Assembly (NCBI RefSeq): GCF_028372415.1
Contig: NC_092877.1
Span: 388,318,342-388,382,341 of the forward strand
Direction of reading: 5' to 3'
DNA from: Notamacropus eugenii
Taxonomy: Eukaryota > Chordata > Mammalia > Diprotodontia > Macropodidae
DNA length: 64,000 nucleotides
Part shown: positions 1 through 12,284 of the stretch, piece after piece
Layout of the letters: every line of letters begins with the position of its first letter
Numbering within the stretch: position 1 is the first letter of the stretch
Program-made: the position numbers and the translations under genes
Notes under the pieces: model-generated
The model's input: only the letters and a program-made list of their open reading frames with translations
Databases searched by the model: none
What the model was told of the DNA's origin: nothing

Positions 1-224
1 AAAATCCATGTCTTCTTTCAAGACTCAGCTCTAGCATTCGCTTCTACATGGAGTCTTTTCTGAGCTTTCCAAACACCGGTGCACAATCTCCCTAACCACT
101 TTGTGTTTATTTTGCATTATGCATACACACACATGCATATATATGTGTGTGAAAGAGAGACAGGAGAAAGAGAGAGATAGAGACAGAGCTTAAAATGGCA
201 CTAACACTTTTGGGACACCCTGTA

Positions 225-375
225 TATGAACATGTTGTGATACCCTGACAGAGTATAAGCTGGGTGAGAGGAACTGTTTATTTCTCTTTTTGATCTGCAT
301 CTCTCCCAACAGCTAAAACAGGGTCTGACAAGTAGGAGGTATTGAATTAATGCTTATTGATCTGTTGGTTGGTTG
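225..375 (+). repeat. L2/MIR-type 3' tail fragment
   Basis: The stretch ends in the pattern 'gtctgacaagtaggaggtattgaattaatgc...', a decayed form of the '...gcacatagtaggtgctcaataaat' end shared by L2 and MIR. A second shorter tail of the same kind, ending 'gataaatgtttgttggatgaatg', lies at about 600-680. Confidence 0.45.
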
Positions 376-3300
376 ATTTGAGAAATTGGCACTCTTCTGT
401 CTGTCCACAGATCAGCTACCCAGGGTGATGAAACCCCGGGAGTGAGGGTCTCAGATGGTGGATTTCCAGCTGGGAGGCCCTTTCAGTTGACCTTCATTGA
501 TACCCAATCCACTTGCCGTGCTTTGTTTCACATAAAATCTAGGCATCACAATATTACCCTAACCCTAAATGCACTTTTTATACCATGAGAGCTTGTATCT
601 TGGTTAAACTTAGATCTCCCACAGATCCGGCAAACAGGAGGAATTTGATAAATGTTTGTTGGATGAATGAATGAAGCTAAAGCAGAATTCCTTGTGTATC
701 TAGAACCCAGTTACCCAGAGCCCTTTTCAGGACTGGGCTGCTGCACACTTGAAGAAGAAAAGTGGAAATCTTCATCAGACAAGTTGAGATCTATGACTGG
801 TTGAAAAAACAACACACAAAATGCTCAAAACATTTTGTGTTTCTGGCCTGGGCCAGACCCAGCAAAGTCCTTACACCTTCTCCTATAGATCTATACCTAT
901 ATCTATAGATCTAGACCGCAGGCTTCAATGACAGGCCCATGTTGCCTGCTTCAGGGGCTGGGCTGCTTCTAGTCGAGTTTGATTCAGAGGCCATGGAACA
1001 CATGGTCACTGAGCACAAAGATCTATCCTTTCCTCTTTCCTTCCTCCCAAGGTGTGAGAACTTTTCTAGTGATGCCCTTGAGGGGTTGGGCACTACTTCC
1101 TCCCCTCTATCATCCCCCCTCCCCCCAGCTTGCACATGGTGTAGCCTGGGTGAGCTTGAGGCTGGATCTCATAAGCCAGCTGCTTCCTTTGCTGGGCATC
1201 TGTCGAGCTGTTTTTGGAAGGCCAGACTAAGTCAACAGTTACAGTCATGGCCGGTTGAGAAGCTGGGAGCTATAGAGGTCTCCAACAGGGCAGAGGAGCC
1301 CCTAGTAATTACTGAAGCTCTTACGATGACCTTTGGGATCAGACGGAACCCAGGCTGATTTGGCTTGCCAGAAGACAGGACCCTGAAGGGTACTGTTTTG
1401 GACATTGCGGAACTGAGGTGAAAGCAAAATGCCAATTCGGATTTGTGTTGGATATTTTAAGTATCAGCATCCCAGGAGAGGACAGCAGTAGTTATAAGCT
1501 GGTGCCTCTTTTTTATTTTTTGATAATGCCCACTTGTGAATCTTTAGCGCTTAGCCTTTCTTTTGTGTGGAAGAAAGAAACAGCTGAACTGTATGTGGTT
1601 TACATTTTTACATAGAACTACCTTTCTAATTCCCCAGTCCGGAGAGATCCTAGATTAGAGCCAAATGAACTTTAAGTCATTTCTCCAAGGTTCTAGGGTA
1701 TGGGTATAAAAATCCACAGATAGATTAAAAACACAAAACAAGTCAGAGACAGAAATAAAAGAGCCTGTCCTCCATCTTTCCAAGTCAGACTCCCCAGGTT
1801 GGATCCAGAGCTGAAAGGCACCCCTGAGTGGACAGGGAGAGAATGAAATCCCAACTCCAGCAGGGGAGCGAACTACAATATGCTTTCGTTGGTTTGGTTT
1901 TTTTAAATGCTAGAGCAAATATGGGTTCTGGTTGAGACTCATTGAAACAGGAACTTCAGTTAATCAGAACGCTCCCACAAGCAAAGTGTTCAGCCTAGTC
2001 AAGGTTCTACTGTTCACCTTTTCTTGGAAAGAAGCTGGGCTGGTCACATGAAGTGACTTCCAGATGCCGAGGAGAAGCAGATGTTAACGACAGTGACTGC
2101 GTGATCAGGAAAAGCAGAGGGTTAATTGAAAGTGACAGAAGGAATCAACGGCTGGCCAAAGGAAAATGTTCAGCTTTTCTTGCACACTCGGTATGTTTGC
2201 CTCCTCTTTGTAACCCAGGGCAGCGGCAGGAGCCAGGCTGCTGGATTTTCATTGAATGGCCAAGAATGGCCCAGCCTAAGCGACTGCGGTGCTCTGTTGG
2301 GGCCTCCCATACTGGTATTTTGTGGCAGTAAATTGACCATCTTTCGTCTTAATTCTTACCAAGCCCTTGTCATTGAGTGGTCCTGCCTCAGACAAGCAAA
2401 GACCCGGAAAGACCTTAATTCAGAAAGGCTGAGGTCCTCCACTGCGTGGGGCATCTCTGAGCACCTTGCCTTTTGTCTCACTTGGATGATAGGAGGGAGC
2501 AAGGCCGACCTCACTCAAATCTAATTTACACCCAAGTCATGGCATCACCCGGGATGTCACCAAAGGACAAATAGAAAACAAATGCCAGTCCCAGAAGACC
2601 CCACACCTCCCTGCTTCCCTGGCTGTCTGGAGGAGCTCCGCACCCCCCGCCCCGCTCCAACTCCTGCTGGCATCAGCCCAGGGTTCTCAGTCTTGGCTCC
2701 ATGCCCTGGGTCCCCCCTGGGCAGAGCAAGATCTGTTTCACTCCAGGCCTCGTCTCCTTGGCACCAGGCACATGGGTGGCCACTTCCATGGCCAAGGTAC
2801 CTGGGGTGGCCAGGCTGAGAGGACACCCACGCGGTGTCAGAACCTGAACGCCAAGCGTCCAGAGTCAAGTGGGTTCATCTCTTGGGACTAGGGCTGAGGG
2901 CATCTGGCTAGTGGCTCAGGCAGGGCCTGGCTGAGCATGGGCCTTCTTAATGACTAATGTTCCCAGCTCAGGTTCCCAGCTCAGCCCACACGTGGGAGGC
3001 CTGAGCCCCATTTCTCTCCTCGGCAGCCACCCACAATCTCACCCATTTCCTGAGGCTGTGGACAGCTCTTATCTGACAGTACCCAGGGTGGGGAGACAGG
3101 TGGACTGTCAGCTCCCCCTCCCTGACTGCTCACACAGCTCATCTGTTACCACAGAAGCCACCAGCTGACTGTAGCTCCAGCTATCATCCCAACCACACGA
3201 GCCCTGCTCTGTCATACTGACACCCCCCACCTGCGGCTTCCGCCCCCCAGGCAAGGCTGTCTCACAGTGACACATGAAATCATACCTGTGTCATGGACGC

Positions 3301-3419
3301 TCCTCCAATGGGGAGGATTCTCACCTAGACACCAGAAAGATTTGGCTGCTTGTTGAGGGGCCTGGGGGGAGACCTCAGGAAAGCCAGATGGACTGAGCAT
3401 GTCAGAGTATGTCTCTGAG

Positions 3420-3765
3420 GGACAGCAGAGCTGGACACAGTACTGAGTTCAGATCCTACCTCTGACACTTCCTGGCTTCTCTCTCCAGGCCTCAGTTTCC
3501 TAGCCTGTAAAATGGGGCTGATTACTGTAGACTACATCTCAGAGGATTGTGAGGAAAGCTCTTTGTAAGTCTGAAAGCTCCCATGAAAGTAGATCACAGA
3601 GGCACCAGTGCTGGCCACAGATACCTGGTAGCTGTGTGACCCTGGGCAAGTCACTGAATATTGTTCTGCCTCAGTCTGCCCATATGTCAAGTGGGGATAA
3701 GTATAGCACTGAGGACCATCATTATTTATCACTGTGGCTCCTCAAAAATGGGCAAGACCATCTCG
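3420..3765 (+). repeat. Two adjacent MIR-like SINE fragments
   Basis: The first copy (about 3420-3600) shows 'gagttcagatcctacctctgacacttcctgg' followed by 'cctcagtttcctagcctgtaaaatgggg'. The second (about 3600-3765) shows 'tagctgtgtgaccctgggcaagtcac' and 'cctcagtctgcc'. Both carry the CORE-SINE hallmark of a tRNA-like head followed by the conserved central block. Confidence 0.65.
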
Positions 3766-3944
3766 GGCACTTGGCAAAGAGCCCAGCTAGGGAGGCCTGA
3801 TTGCTGGCCATTCTCTCCCCCTATCCTCCCTAGGAAGGCTGGGAAGTGTGATGACCCCTCTGGTCCCACAGGAGGCAGCCACCATGGCCAGCCAGCCTTC
3901 CCCTCCTGCTCTGACTAGTCTTGGCCATCCATCCCTCAAGGCCC

Positions 3945-4090
3945 AGCTCACGCAGGTCTGGGACGGACTGTAAGTCCATCTTACAGAGAAGGAGACTGAG
4001 GCCTGCCTAGATGATCTAGGAAGGGCGGGGACTTGGCCAAGGGCACATAATGAGTCAGAGGTAGACATGCCTTCTCTGACCACTCAAGTC
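3945..4090 (-). repeat. MIR-like SINE fragment
   Basis: The stretch reads as an inverted MIR core: 'cttacagagaaggagactgaggcc' followed by 'gacttggccaagggcacataatgagtcagaggtagac'. Confidence 0.55.
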
Positions 4091-5089
4091 TTCCTCCTTT
4101 CTCAGCCTGACTCCAGAGGGTGCCAAGTTCCCCACTGGCCAGCTCAGGAGGCTGTTGGACAGTGGGCTCCCCAGGCCAGGTCAGTGCTGTGCCATCTTGT
4201 CTGGTCACCACAGACTGGAGGCTGTCCCTGCTCACAGGCTAACTCTCAAATGGGGGCCAGGTGATCACCCCTATGGCAGGTCTCCCGCAGTGGGGATCTT
4301 AAAGAGCAACAGTCTGCAGCAAGGGCTCCTCCAGAACAGAATGGAGGCTTTGTTAGGCAGAGTACTGGCCTAGCATCTCTTGCCCCTGCCCCCAGAGGCA
4401 TGCCTGCAGCCTGGGCATGTTGGGGACTTCTTCCTTATCCTGACAAGCCTCTCCAAGCTCCAGGGACGGAAGGCCAGGCTGAACCATCCTGGGGCTCCAG
4501 GTATGCTCTGAAGAAGGGGCTGAGATTTAGAGAGACAAGGGAGGACTCTTTCCTTATCTCCATGAGTTCTGTCCTGGGCTTCCCCAAACTGATAAGAGAA
4601 TCACCCTCTTCCTGGCAGCCCTGTCTGGGGCATGCTCCAAGTGAGCATCTATCACATGTATTGAGGGCAGTGAGCTCCTGGCAACAACAGGCCTCTATGC
4701 TGGGCTTCAGCAGCCCCCAGAGATGCAGATGCCATTTTACACCCATGCTGCTAGTCTGGGAGCCCTGGGGGAGAGCTTGATGGATGGATGGATGGAGGAA
4801 GGGCTGCCCCTCAGCTCAACAAAGGGAGGAGCCTTGGCATCAACATGGCCATTTCACTGAGGAGAAGGCCCAGCCCACCTTCTCCTCTGAGTAGTGCCAG
4901 AGCTGGCCCCACATGAGCTCTCCTATGGAGTCAGTACCCACACCTCTCCAGAATCGCAACTCCAAGCTGGGAGGGGCCTTTTTGACCTCTCTGCAGCCTC
5001 TGCCAGTCTCTCTCTTTCCTCTCTCTCTCTTCTCCTTCCCTCTTCCCTCCCTTCCTCCCTCCCTCTCTGACCTCGCTCCTCCTCAGTTT

Positions 5090-5990
5090 CCTTTGCTGGA
5101 TCCTCCTCCTCACTGCACCCTCTAGCCCTAGCTGTCCCTCAGGGTCCCGTCCTGGGCTTTTTACTTCTAGACGAATTCACTTGGTGATCTCACTGGCTTC
5201 CCAGGCTCTAGTGATCTCTATGCAAACGATTCTCAGATCTATTTGTCCAGCCCTGACCTCTCTCCTCGGCCTCCAGGAATTGAATCTACAGCTGCCTTGT
5301 AGATCACTTGAAATGGCTGTGTTGTAGACTTGGCCAAAATCAAACCCACTGTCATTTCCTCTACCCCTTCCCCACTCTATAAAAGACATCACCTGCCTTC
5401 CTCCCAGGCTGCTCACGCTCCCCATGTCATGCATGGCCAGTGGCTCCTCCTCTCTTCTGGCCCTGCCCCCTCCCTGATGAAGACCTTCCTTACCTCATCC
5501 CTGGATGACAGCAGGTCTGCTGTGGGGAGGGGCATGCTGGCTTCAGGTCTCTCCCCCTCCACTCCGACACTGCCTGGTCTTCCTAAGACCCAGGGCTGAT
5601 GCAGTCGCCCTCTACTCTCATTTGCCCCCTTCCTAACCCTTCCCAGTTGGCTCGTGACCCCGAGTCCTGGCTGTTCCTCTCTTCTCTGGGCATTTTCTCT
5701 GGCTGCCCCCACACCTTCCATGCTCTCCCTTCTCATCACCATGTCCTGACTTCCTTCCTGTCTCAGCTAAAATCCCACCTTCTCCCCTGAACCTTCCTCA
5801 GGCCTCCTTGACTCCAGGCACTGTCTCTCTGGGACTGCCCAAGTTCATCCTGTCTGGAGCTCATCTATAAAGAGGCCTTTGCTTGTTGTCTCCTCACTGG
5901 GATCTCCTTGAGGGGTAAGAAGGCTCTCTGTTTGTATCATCAGGCTTAGCCTAGAGCCTGGAACCCAGCAGGTGCTGAAAAAAGAGTGGC
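5090..5990 (+). repeat. L2 LINE 3' part, decayed
   Basis: The order of recognisable blocks follows L2: 'gggtcccgtcctgggctttt', 'cttggtgatctcac', 'ctctatgcaaacgattctcagatc' and 'ccagccctgacctctctcc', later a block about lowering price-like 'accttcctcaggcctccttgac', and at the end 'cttagcctagagcctggaacccagcaggtgctg', which is the L2 terminus. Reading frames are broken. Confidence 0.6.
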
Positions 5991-6072
5991 CTTAATGACC
6001 TTGGCTTCATCCCACATGTACCAGGGACCTACTAGACCAGAGTTTATCCATCATTTGTCTGGAGCTGCCCAG

Positions 6073-6107
6073 TTGGGGGGAGGGGAGGGGAGGGGAGGGG
6101 AGGGGAG
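6073..6107. repeat. (AGGGG)n simple repeat
   Basis: About six perfect AGGGG units lie inside probable ITGAE intron 1. The G-runs on this strand could form a G-quadruplex. Confidence 0.9.
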
Positions 6108-6199
6108 TCCACCTCCTCCAAGAGCAAGTAACTCTTAGGGAAAATCAGCCTGACAACCAGCCCTGGGTGACAGCTCTTTGGGCTCTCAACTGCCCCAGG

Positions 6200-6340
6200 G
6201 ACTCAAATGCCAATGTCTTCCAAAGGCTTGAGGGTCAGGTTCTTTCTGCTCTCTCTTCTCCAGACTAAACATGCCTCAACCATCCTCTGCTGTCATGGGC
6301 TCCAGGCCAGCCAGTTCCCACCCAGTGCAGCTGCTCTCTC
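6200..6340 (-). repeat. L3/CR1-like fragment (antisense)
   Basis: The blocks 'tctcttctccagactaaacatgcc' and 'tgtcatgggctccaggcc' resemble the inverted 3' region of L3/CR1 LINEs. It is short and old. Confidence 0.35.
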
Positions 6341-7296
6341 AGGAAACAACGACCCTCTAAAATGGAGGTGCCCAGACCTGAGCCGGGAGTCCAGATGGGG
6401 TCTGCCTAGAGCTGGAGATACCTGACCAGAACCTCCCGGGGCCAGGGCAGGGGGCCTTCAGGTACCTGTGGCCCAGAGGGCTAGTGCAGCCTGCCCAGTA
6501 GTCTGGGGGTCCAGTTCTTCCTGGCCTCCAGGCCCTTTCCTCCTTACTTTCCAGACTTCAAAAACCACACCGCCTTTAGGCACGCCTAATGCTTCAAATG
6601 TGGGGGAGGACTGGGACAGTGAGCCTCCAGAGCACACCTCCACTGCCCCTGAGAGAGCTCCGTGTCAGATCACATAGAACATGGCTCCCCATCCATTTTT
6701 GGGAACTGGTGCTGAGAAGCCCAGAGGAGCATAGAAAGGACATGCCAATTTTCACTGCAAGCCTTGATTTTCCAGATCCACACTATCTCGATGGAGGTGC
6801 CCCTCAGCCCAACCCAGGATGGCATGATGCAAGGTGCTGAAACAGGAAACGGGGGCATTTCCAGGACCCCAGGAACTAACCACTTAGCCTGAACTTAGAC
6901 AGTCTGGCCAGGGGTGGGGCAGGCCAGAGACAGAGAAGCCTGGGAGGATGGGTAGCTCCCCTGTCTTGAGAAGTCCAAACCGAAGAGCTGGGGTTCTGGG
7001 TTTCTTGTGGGTCACCTGGGAATGGGCTCTCATGAAGGCACCCCATAAAATACATCAGACACAAAGGAAGCCAGGTACAGTGAAATGAAGAGATTTTCTT
7101 CCCATTCAAGTTCCTGGACTTCCCAAGATCTCCCTACAGAGCCCAGGTCCAGAAGTCAGGGTTCCAGAGGCATTTTCCTCTTGTCTTTGACCCAGGAGGA
7201 GGTGTGGACCAGTTGGCCAGAGGGCCCCCTGAGGGGCCAGGCAAGCACTAAAGGGACCCCCCAGGAAGGCAGTTGGGGAGGCTCAAGTTTACTTAC

Positions 7297-7330
7297 CTGT
7301 CAGGCAGAGGAGAGCAGATAGCAGCCTCAT
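7297..7330 (-). CDS. ITGAE: Probable ITGAE first coding exon (signal peptide start)
   Basis: On the minus strand a start codon in good context (GCTGCCATGA) opens 34 coding bases, MRLLSALLCLT plus one base of a Gly codon, and ends at a consensus donor (ACAG|GTAAGT). Leu-rich residues typical of a signal peptide follow the Met. Human ITGAE, as I recall it, begins MWLFHTLLCIAS. The two align without gaps over 12 residues with M, L, L, L and C shared. Integrin alpha chains commonly encode part of the signal peptide in a short first exon. The position supports the call: in human ITGAE lies just downstream of NCBP3 on the same strand, and NCBP3 begins about 8 kb away here. The product would be the alpha E chain that pairs with beta 7 and binds E-cadherin on epithelium. 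No second exon is visible, so intron 1 would exceed 7.2 kb. It could be the first exon of some other secreted or membrane protein. Confidence 0.6.
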
Positions 7331-8463
7331 GGCAGCAGCTGGAGCTGAAGGTGAGCAGGGGGAACAGCTGTGGAGCCCCTCAGCTTCCCCAGGACAGCTC
7401 TGTAGACTCCCACAAGAACACACATCTACATAGAGCCCACAACCCCTGGGGGCGGGGTGTATGTGTGTGGGGAGAACTTCCTGGGTCTTCATTTCAAGCC
7501 CTACTCATCTCATCTTTCCCAGGGGAGCCCCAGGAGCTGAGAGGACCCAGGCCCTGGAGTACATAGGGACCTCACCTCTTCTAGACCCTCCCAACGAGGT
7601 CAGAGCCTCCAGAAAGTTTTCCCCAGCACTAGGAATCCTTGATGGAGTCCAAGCTCCTTCCTGACAGATGAGAAAAATGGAGACCCCTGGGGGAGCTCAT
7701 GGCAGAGCAGGAGCTGGGACTTGGGCCTCTTCTGGGTAGTATCTCCAGCATTGGGACATGGATGAGCTTGGACAAGCTGTCCCCCTGTAGGCAGGGAGCA
7801 GGGATGGAGAAGTCCCCTTTTCTGAACAAAGTGAACTAGACTCATACTGTGGTCTGGAGAAGCAAGCTGGGGGCCCTGACTGATTTCTGAACTGTACAGG
7901 CCAGTCCCAGTTCCTTCTGCCTTGCGTGTGTCTGAGTCTGGCCAGTGCCTAGGAAGTCTCTGAAGGGGATATTGGGCAAGTATGTGGTGTCTCAGTTTAA
8001 CCCCTGTTTCCTCCATGAAGCCTGACCTGACTTCCCCAGACAACCTTCCCTAGGCAAGGGCTCCCTGTTCTCTGACCCATTTCAGTATGGGTCATCCAAG
8101 CTCCCAGCACTCACTGACCATGGACTGCAGGCAGGGAGGCCTGACTTCCAGGCCTGAGGAGGTGGCATGTCCACCAGGGGCTGCCCTCACACAACCTCAT
8201 TTGCGGCCTGGGGATTGGGTGTGGGCAGCAGAGCTCAAGGAGGGGATAGGGAGGACCCCCGCTCCTGACCCCTCATGGGCTATAGCCTAGAGGAGCTGCT
8301 CCTGGGACATGCCAGCTGTCTTCAATATTTGGAGGGCACTCCTGGAGAACATGGTTCCCTGGTCCTGTCCACAAGGAGCCAGATAGATAACGGGTGGCAC
8401 CCCACCCAGGCCCTGGGCTGGTCCAAGTCTGGCCAGGCCCTGTGCGCCTGTCTGTGCCCATTA

Positions 8464-8492
8464 GCTCCTGATCTGAGTGACAGATCAGGAGC
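8464..8492. other. Perfect 12-bp inverted repeat with 5-base loop
   Basis: GCTCCTGATCTG, loop AGTGA, CAGATCAGGAGC. The arms are exact reverse complements. There is no U-run after it and no gene context that assigns a function. Confidence 0.9.
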
Positions 8493-11427
8493 ACCACCCG
8501 TGGCCCCTCGACCACGGGCAGTCCCTTTGGGGTTCACTGGTGTCTCTGCCCCAGCCTTGCCCGAGCTCCTCGTTTTGGCTGCTGAGCCCAGCTGGGATTC
8601 GAAGCTGAACCGCGGGGGCTTCCGGCCCCCAGGGCTGCAGGGGGTGAGGGTGGGGGTGGGGTAGGGTGTTCCTGCTCTGCTTGATTCCTGGTTGTTTTCT
8701 GTTCCGCTTTTACCAGTCAGGCTTAGGGGGTTTAAAGTTGGATCTCAATAACAGGAGCTCCCAGGAGTGGAGCACCTCAGAAGTGTGAGCCTCTCGGAGC
8801 GTGAGAAGGCTGGGCGGCTGGGGGCCAGGGAACCACCTAGATGTCCCAGGTGGAAGCCAGAAGGGGAGAGATCCGGGCTGGATCTGAGCTTGGGGGAAAG
8901 AGAGACCAACAATACCACGAGGGAGCTTTCCCAAACAGGAGTGAAACGAGATGGGGGGTAGGGGGAACTGTTTCCTCCTGCGGTGGGGGGCGGGGGGCAG
9001 GGGCTTCAGTCCCCCTCATCCACCCAGGAAGAGCACTGGAGTGGAACAAGATAGGCGGGGTGGCCTCTGCCTAGCGGGGAAGGAGCAGCAGAGACTTCTG
9101 AGCCCTCCCCCTCCTTGAAGTCTGGATGAGCCCCCCATACACACACATCCTTCCCCCTCTCCATATACACACCCCCATCCCACTCCATGGGGTCTGGGTG
9201 AACCCTTGTTAGGGACACTCTTGTCTGTCCAGGGATGCCCTGATCCAGGGTCATCCATCTGTTGACTGGATGCCTTAGAGGTCCTTCCAACTCAATGACT
9301 CAGTGATTTCTGCCTAAGGTCCTGGTCAGTCTCAAGCAGAGAAGGGGCTCCCCCTGCTCCTTGAAGAGATTCAAAATTAGGGTGGATCATCTTGAATTTG
9401 AGAATTAGGGCCGCCTAGTGACCAGAGAGGTGACTATATGGTGTGACTAGGACAGGGGAGGGTGGGGGAAGGAACTCCCAAAGCTAAAATAGTCAGAGTA
9501 TAGGGTCATCCAGTCCACCCTCTCCCATTTTATGGCTAAAAAAAATGGGCATTTCCTCTTTTATGAGGCCGTTGGACCAGATGGATCTTGGAAAGTTGGA
9601 AGGGACTTTAGCTTCCATCCATGAAAGGAATCCCCACCATGGCAGCCTTCCCTTTGAGATATCTTGTCCAGCACCCACTGCCCCAAGGCAGCGTGTTGAG
9701 GCAGAATCCTTCCGAGCTTGGACAATCCTGGGGAAACTGGTTTGTTCGGGATCTTGGAGAGTCAGCCTGAGAGGGGCCAACTGGAGGGGAGGTGAGGCCA
9801 TGTCTGTTTTGGGTACAGTTGTTGACTTCCCCCAAGAAATAACAGCATCTTCCAGTGCTGACCATCAGCCTATCTTCTGTCACTTGCTTAGTTGGAGTGG
9901 CCAAGGGTTCAAGGCCTTAGGGGCTAGTGCAGAACTGGCTCACTCAATAAGGGCAGAGAATGGGAAGGGAGGAAAGAGTAGCCAGCGCTGGTCAGGGTGA
10001 TGGCCCAGGAGGGAACTGAGGCCAATGGCAGTAATGCATAGGTAGGGATTCAAGGTTCTCTTCAGATAAAGGAATTTCAGAGTTTTTGGATGCAGAAGGG
10101 GGACATTTGTGGGTGACAGTAAGACCCAGGATGTGTGGCTGAGGGGGATGGAGGAAGGAGGAGGGCCTGGGGGTGGCAATGGGGAACTAGGACCCTGAGC
10201 CCAGAGGAGTGAATGAAGACACACCCAGTACTGGAGAAGGAGGCCAGGCCATCAAGGGGAGTCAGGTTTTAGTAAGAACTGGTAGATGCAAAGAATTGGA
10301 AAGGAATACTTTTAAGATGGAGGAAAGTTTGTTGCTTATGGAACAGACATGGCACATTGGAAGGGTTGGGTGGGAGGATGAAGATTTTGGTGGGGGAGGA
10401 TTGAGGGAGATGGGAATGAATGAGGTGGTGAGGGGTGAAGACTGGGTTTGGATAATCCCTGAGGTTTGAAGAGGATGACCAAGTGTGAGCATGTCTTCCT
10501 TGCATGGACTGGAGGCACCAGTTGGGCAGGTGGCCAGGTGGGTAGCCCTGTTCCACAAATCCTCCTCACTCCAGTGGCTGGAGATGAGGCAGGAAAAGGA
10601 AGGTGGAAGGTAATTTCTGTCCTTGCTGTCCAGTCAGTAAATGTCTTTTTTTGTAAAAGATAATAAATGTTAATGGGTTAGATTGATCTTAGAGCTGCCA
10701 GTCACTCAAGAGAATAGAGGAGACATTAACTGGCACAGGAATTGACTTGGGGACAATTTATAGAAGAACATACAGGACAGAAAGACTAGTTTCTTCCTTG
10801 AGAAGATGAAGGATACGAAAGGGGCAGAGGAATCCTGCCTCGCCAGAAAGCTGGATAAAGATGATGGAGGATAAAGGTGATGGAGAACGGGGGGAGAATG
10901 GAACCCTTGGTATCAGGGAAGTTAGGAGCCCCCTCCACCCCATACCGGTGTGAGCTGGGCTGTCTCAGGAAGAGGCTCCTTCTGGTCCTCCAAGGAGGTC
11001 GTGTGTGGGGGAACTGACAGGATGTAACAATCAGGGCCAGAAGAGAGAAGTGCTGGCAGGCAGAGCCTTCCTAGCCCAGAGGGACAACCACTGTCTCCAT
11101 AGGCACACATGTGGCATGAGAGGGCTTCAGAGGCTGGCCCCACCCCAAGGCTCCCACAAAGTACTGCCATGGGTCCTAAAGTCCTGGACAAAAACTAGGA
11201 ACCAGGGATGTTTTCATCACTAATTGAAGGTGGAAGGTTCAAGAGAGAAAGGAGGATGCAGAATAAGCTGGATAAGGAGGCAGTGAAGGCTGACATTTGG
11301 ATTTGGGGACCACAAAGTTGGGAGAGGGGCACAGGAAGCTGGAGGGGGAGGGAAAAAACCACCATCAGGCAAGATCTCCTACAGAAGATGGGCCAGCCTC
11401 GAAGAAAGCCAGAGTATTGTGTCCAGG

Positions 11428-11665
11428 CTGTTAGGTGGTGCTGTGGAGAGAGTGCGTGGCCTGGAGTCTGAAAGACCCAAGTTCAAATCCAGCTTCTGAC
11501 ACCTCCTAGCTGGATGACCGTAGGCAAGTCACATAACCACTGTCTGCCTGAGGCTCCTTGTCTGCAAAATGGGGAAACTGAGCAGTAGCACGCCTCTCAG
11601 GGTTATGAGGGCCAATGAGATATTTGTGAAGCGCTGTGTAAATGTTAGCTTTTTAAAAAATTACC
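11428..11665 (+). repeat. MAR1/MIR-like CORE-SINE
   Basis: The head 'taggtggtgctgtggagagag' (a decayed 'aggtggcgcagtggatagag') is followed by 'aagttcaaatccagcttctgacacc', 'ggcaagtcacataacc', 'aaaatggggaaactgag' and 'tgaagcgctgtgtaaatgttagc'. This is the full order of a MIR-family SINE as found in marsupials. Confidence 0.75.
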
Positions 11666-11869
11666 TCATGAAAAGGAATCTTCTGATAGGCCACTGGGCC
11701 AGAAGTGATAATGTTTACAGATCTTGACCCCTGAATTTGGCCTCTTGGGTATTTCTTCCTGTTCTTTGGGGAAGGGGTGTCAGGCTAGGCTGTGATCTTG
11801 GCAGCTTGGAAGGGTAGGTAGGGCTGAAGACCAGGATAGATGGTGAAGGGAGCCAGACAACCAAGGGGA

Positions 11870-12020
11870 GGGGAAGGGAATGGTCATTTATGCAGCACAT
11901 ACTGGGGGCCAGGCACTGGGCCAAATTACTCAGCTTTTGGCTCCCCACACTTGTGAGGGAACTCAGGAGAAACTGAGGCAGGGAGAGGGGAAATGCTTTG
12001 TCCTTTCTGTTCTCATTCCA
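11870..12020 (-). repeat. MIR-like fragment
   Basis: The inverted MIR order 'gcagcacatactgggggccaggcactgggcc' is followed by 'ctcaggagaaactgaggcag'. Confidence 0.5.
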
Positions 12021-12284
12021 TTTTCTCAACAACTATCTCTTTGTAGAAAGTTAAATGATATGACCTCTCCTAACAGATGATTAACACTGGAACACACTGG
12101 AATGGGGGCTCTGGACAGTATCATCAGAAAGGCAGCCTGGCCCCGCAGGGGTACCCCAATAGCCCTTCAGGGAAGGCATAGCCTTGCCTCAAGGAATCCT
12201 TCAGCAGTGTGAAGGAGCTGGGATCCCCAGTTTATAAAGATTACATCAGAAATACGTAGAGAATTGAGTCAAATTTGTAAGAAT

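Larger units (their letters stand above)
1..7296 (-). other. Probable ITGAE intron 1 (partial); no exons recognised
   Basis: No reading frame here resembles integrin beta-propeller, I-domain or other ITGAE segments, so this is taken as first-intron sequence on the assumption that 7297-7330 is ITGAE exon 1. It holds several MIR and L2 pieces listed separately, a mixed CA/TG and GA microsatellite at about 124-190, a short ATCTATAG-rich self-complementary patch at about 883-915, a GGAT run at about 4778-4797, a CT-rich stretch at about 5000-5075 and an AGGGG run at about 6073-6107. In 680-3400 I see no recognisable element. The intronless HASPIN gene, which sits in an ITGAE intron in human, is not in this part. 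Confidence 0.4.
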
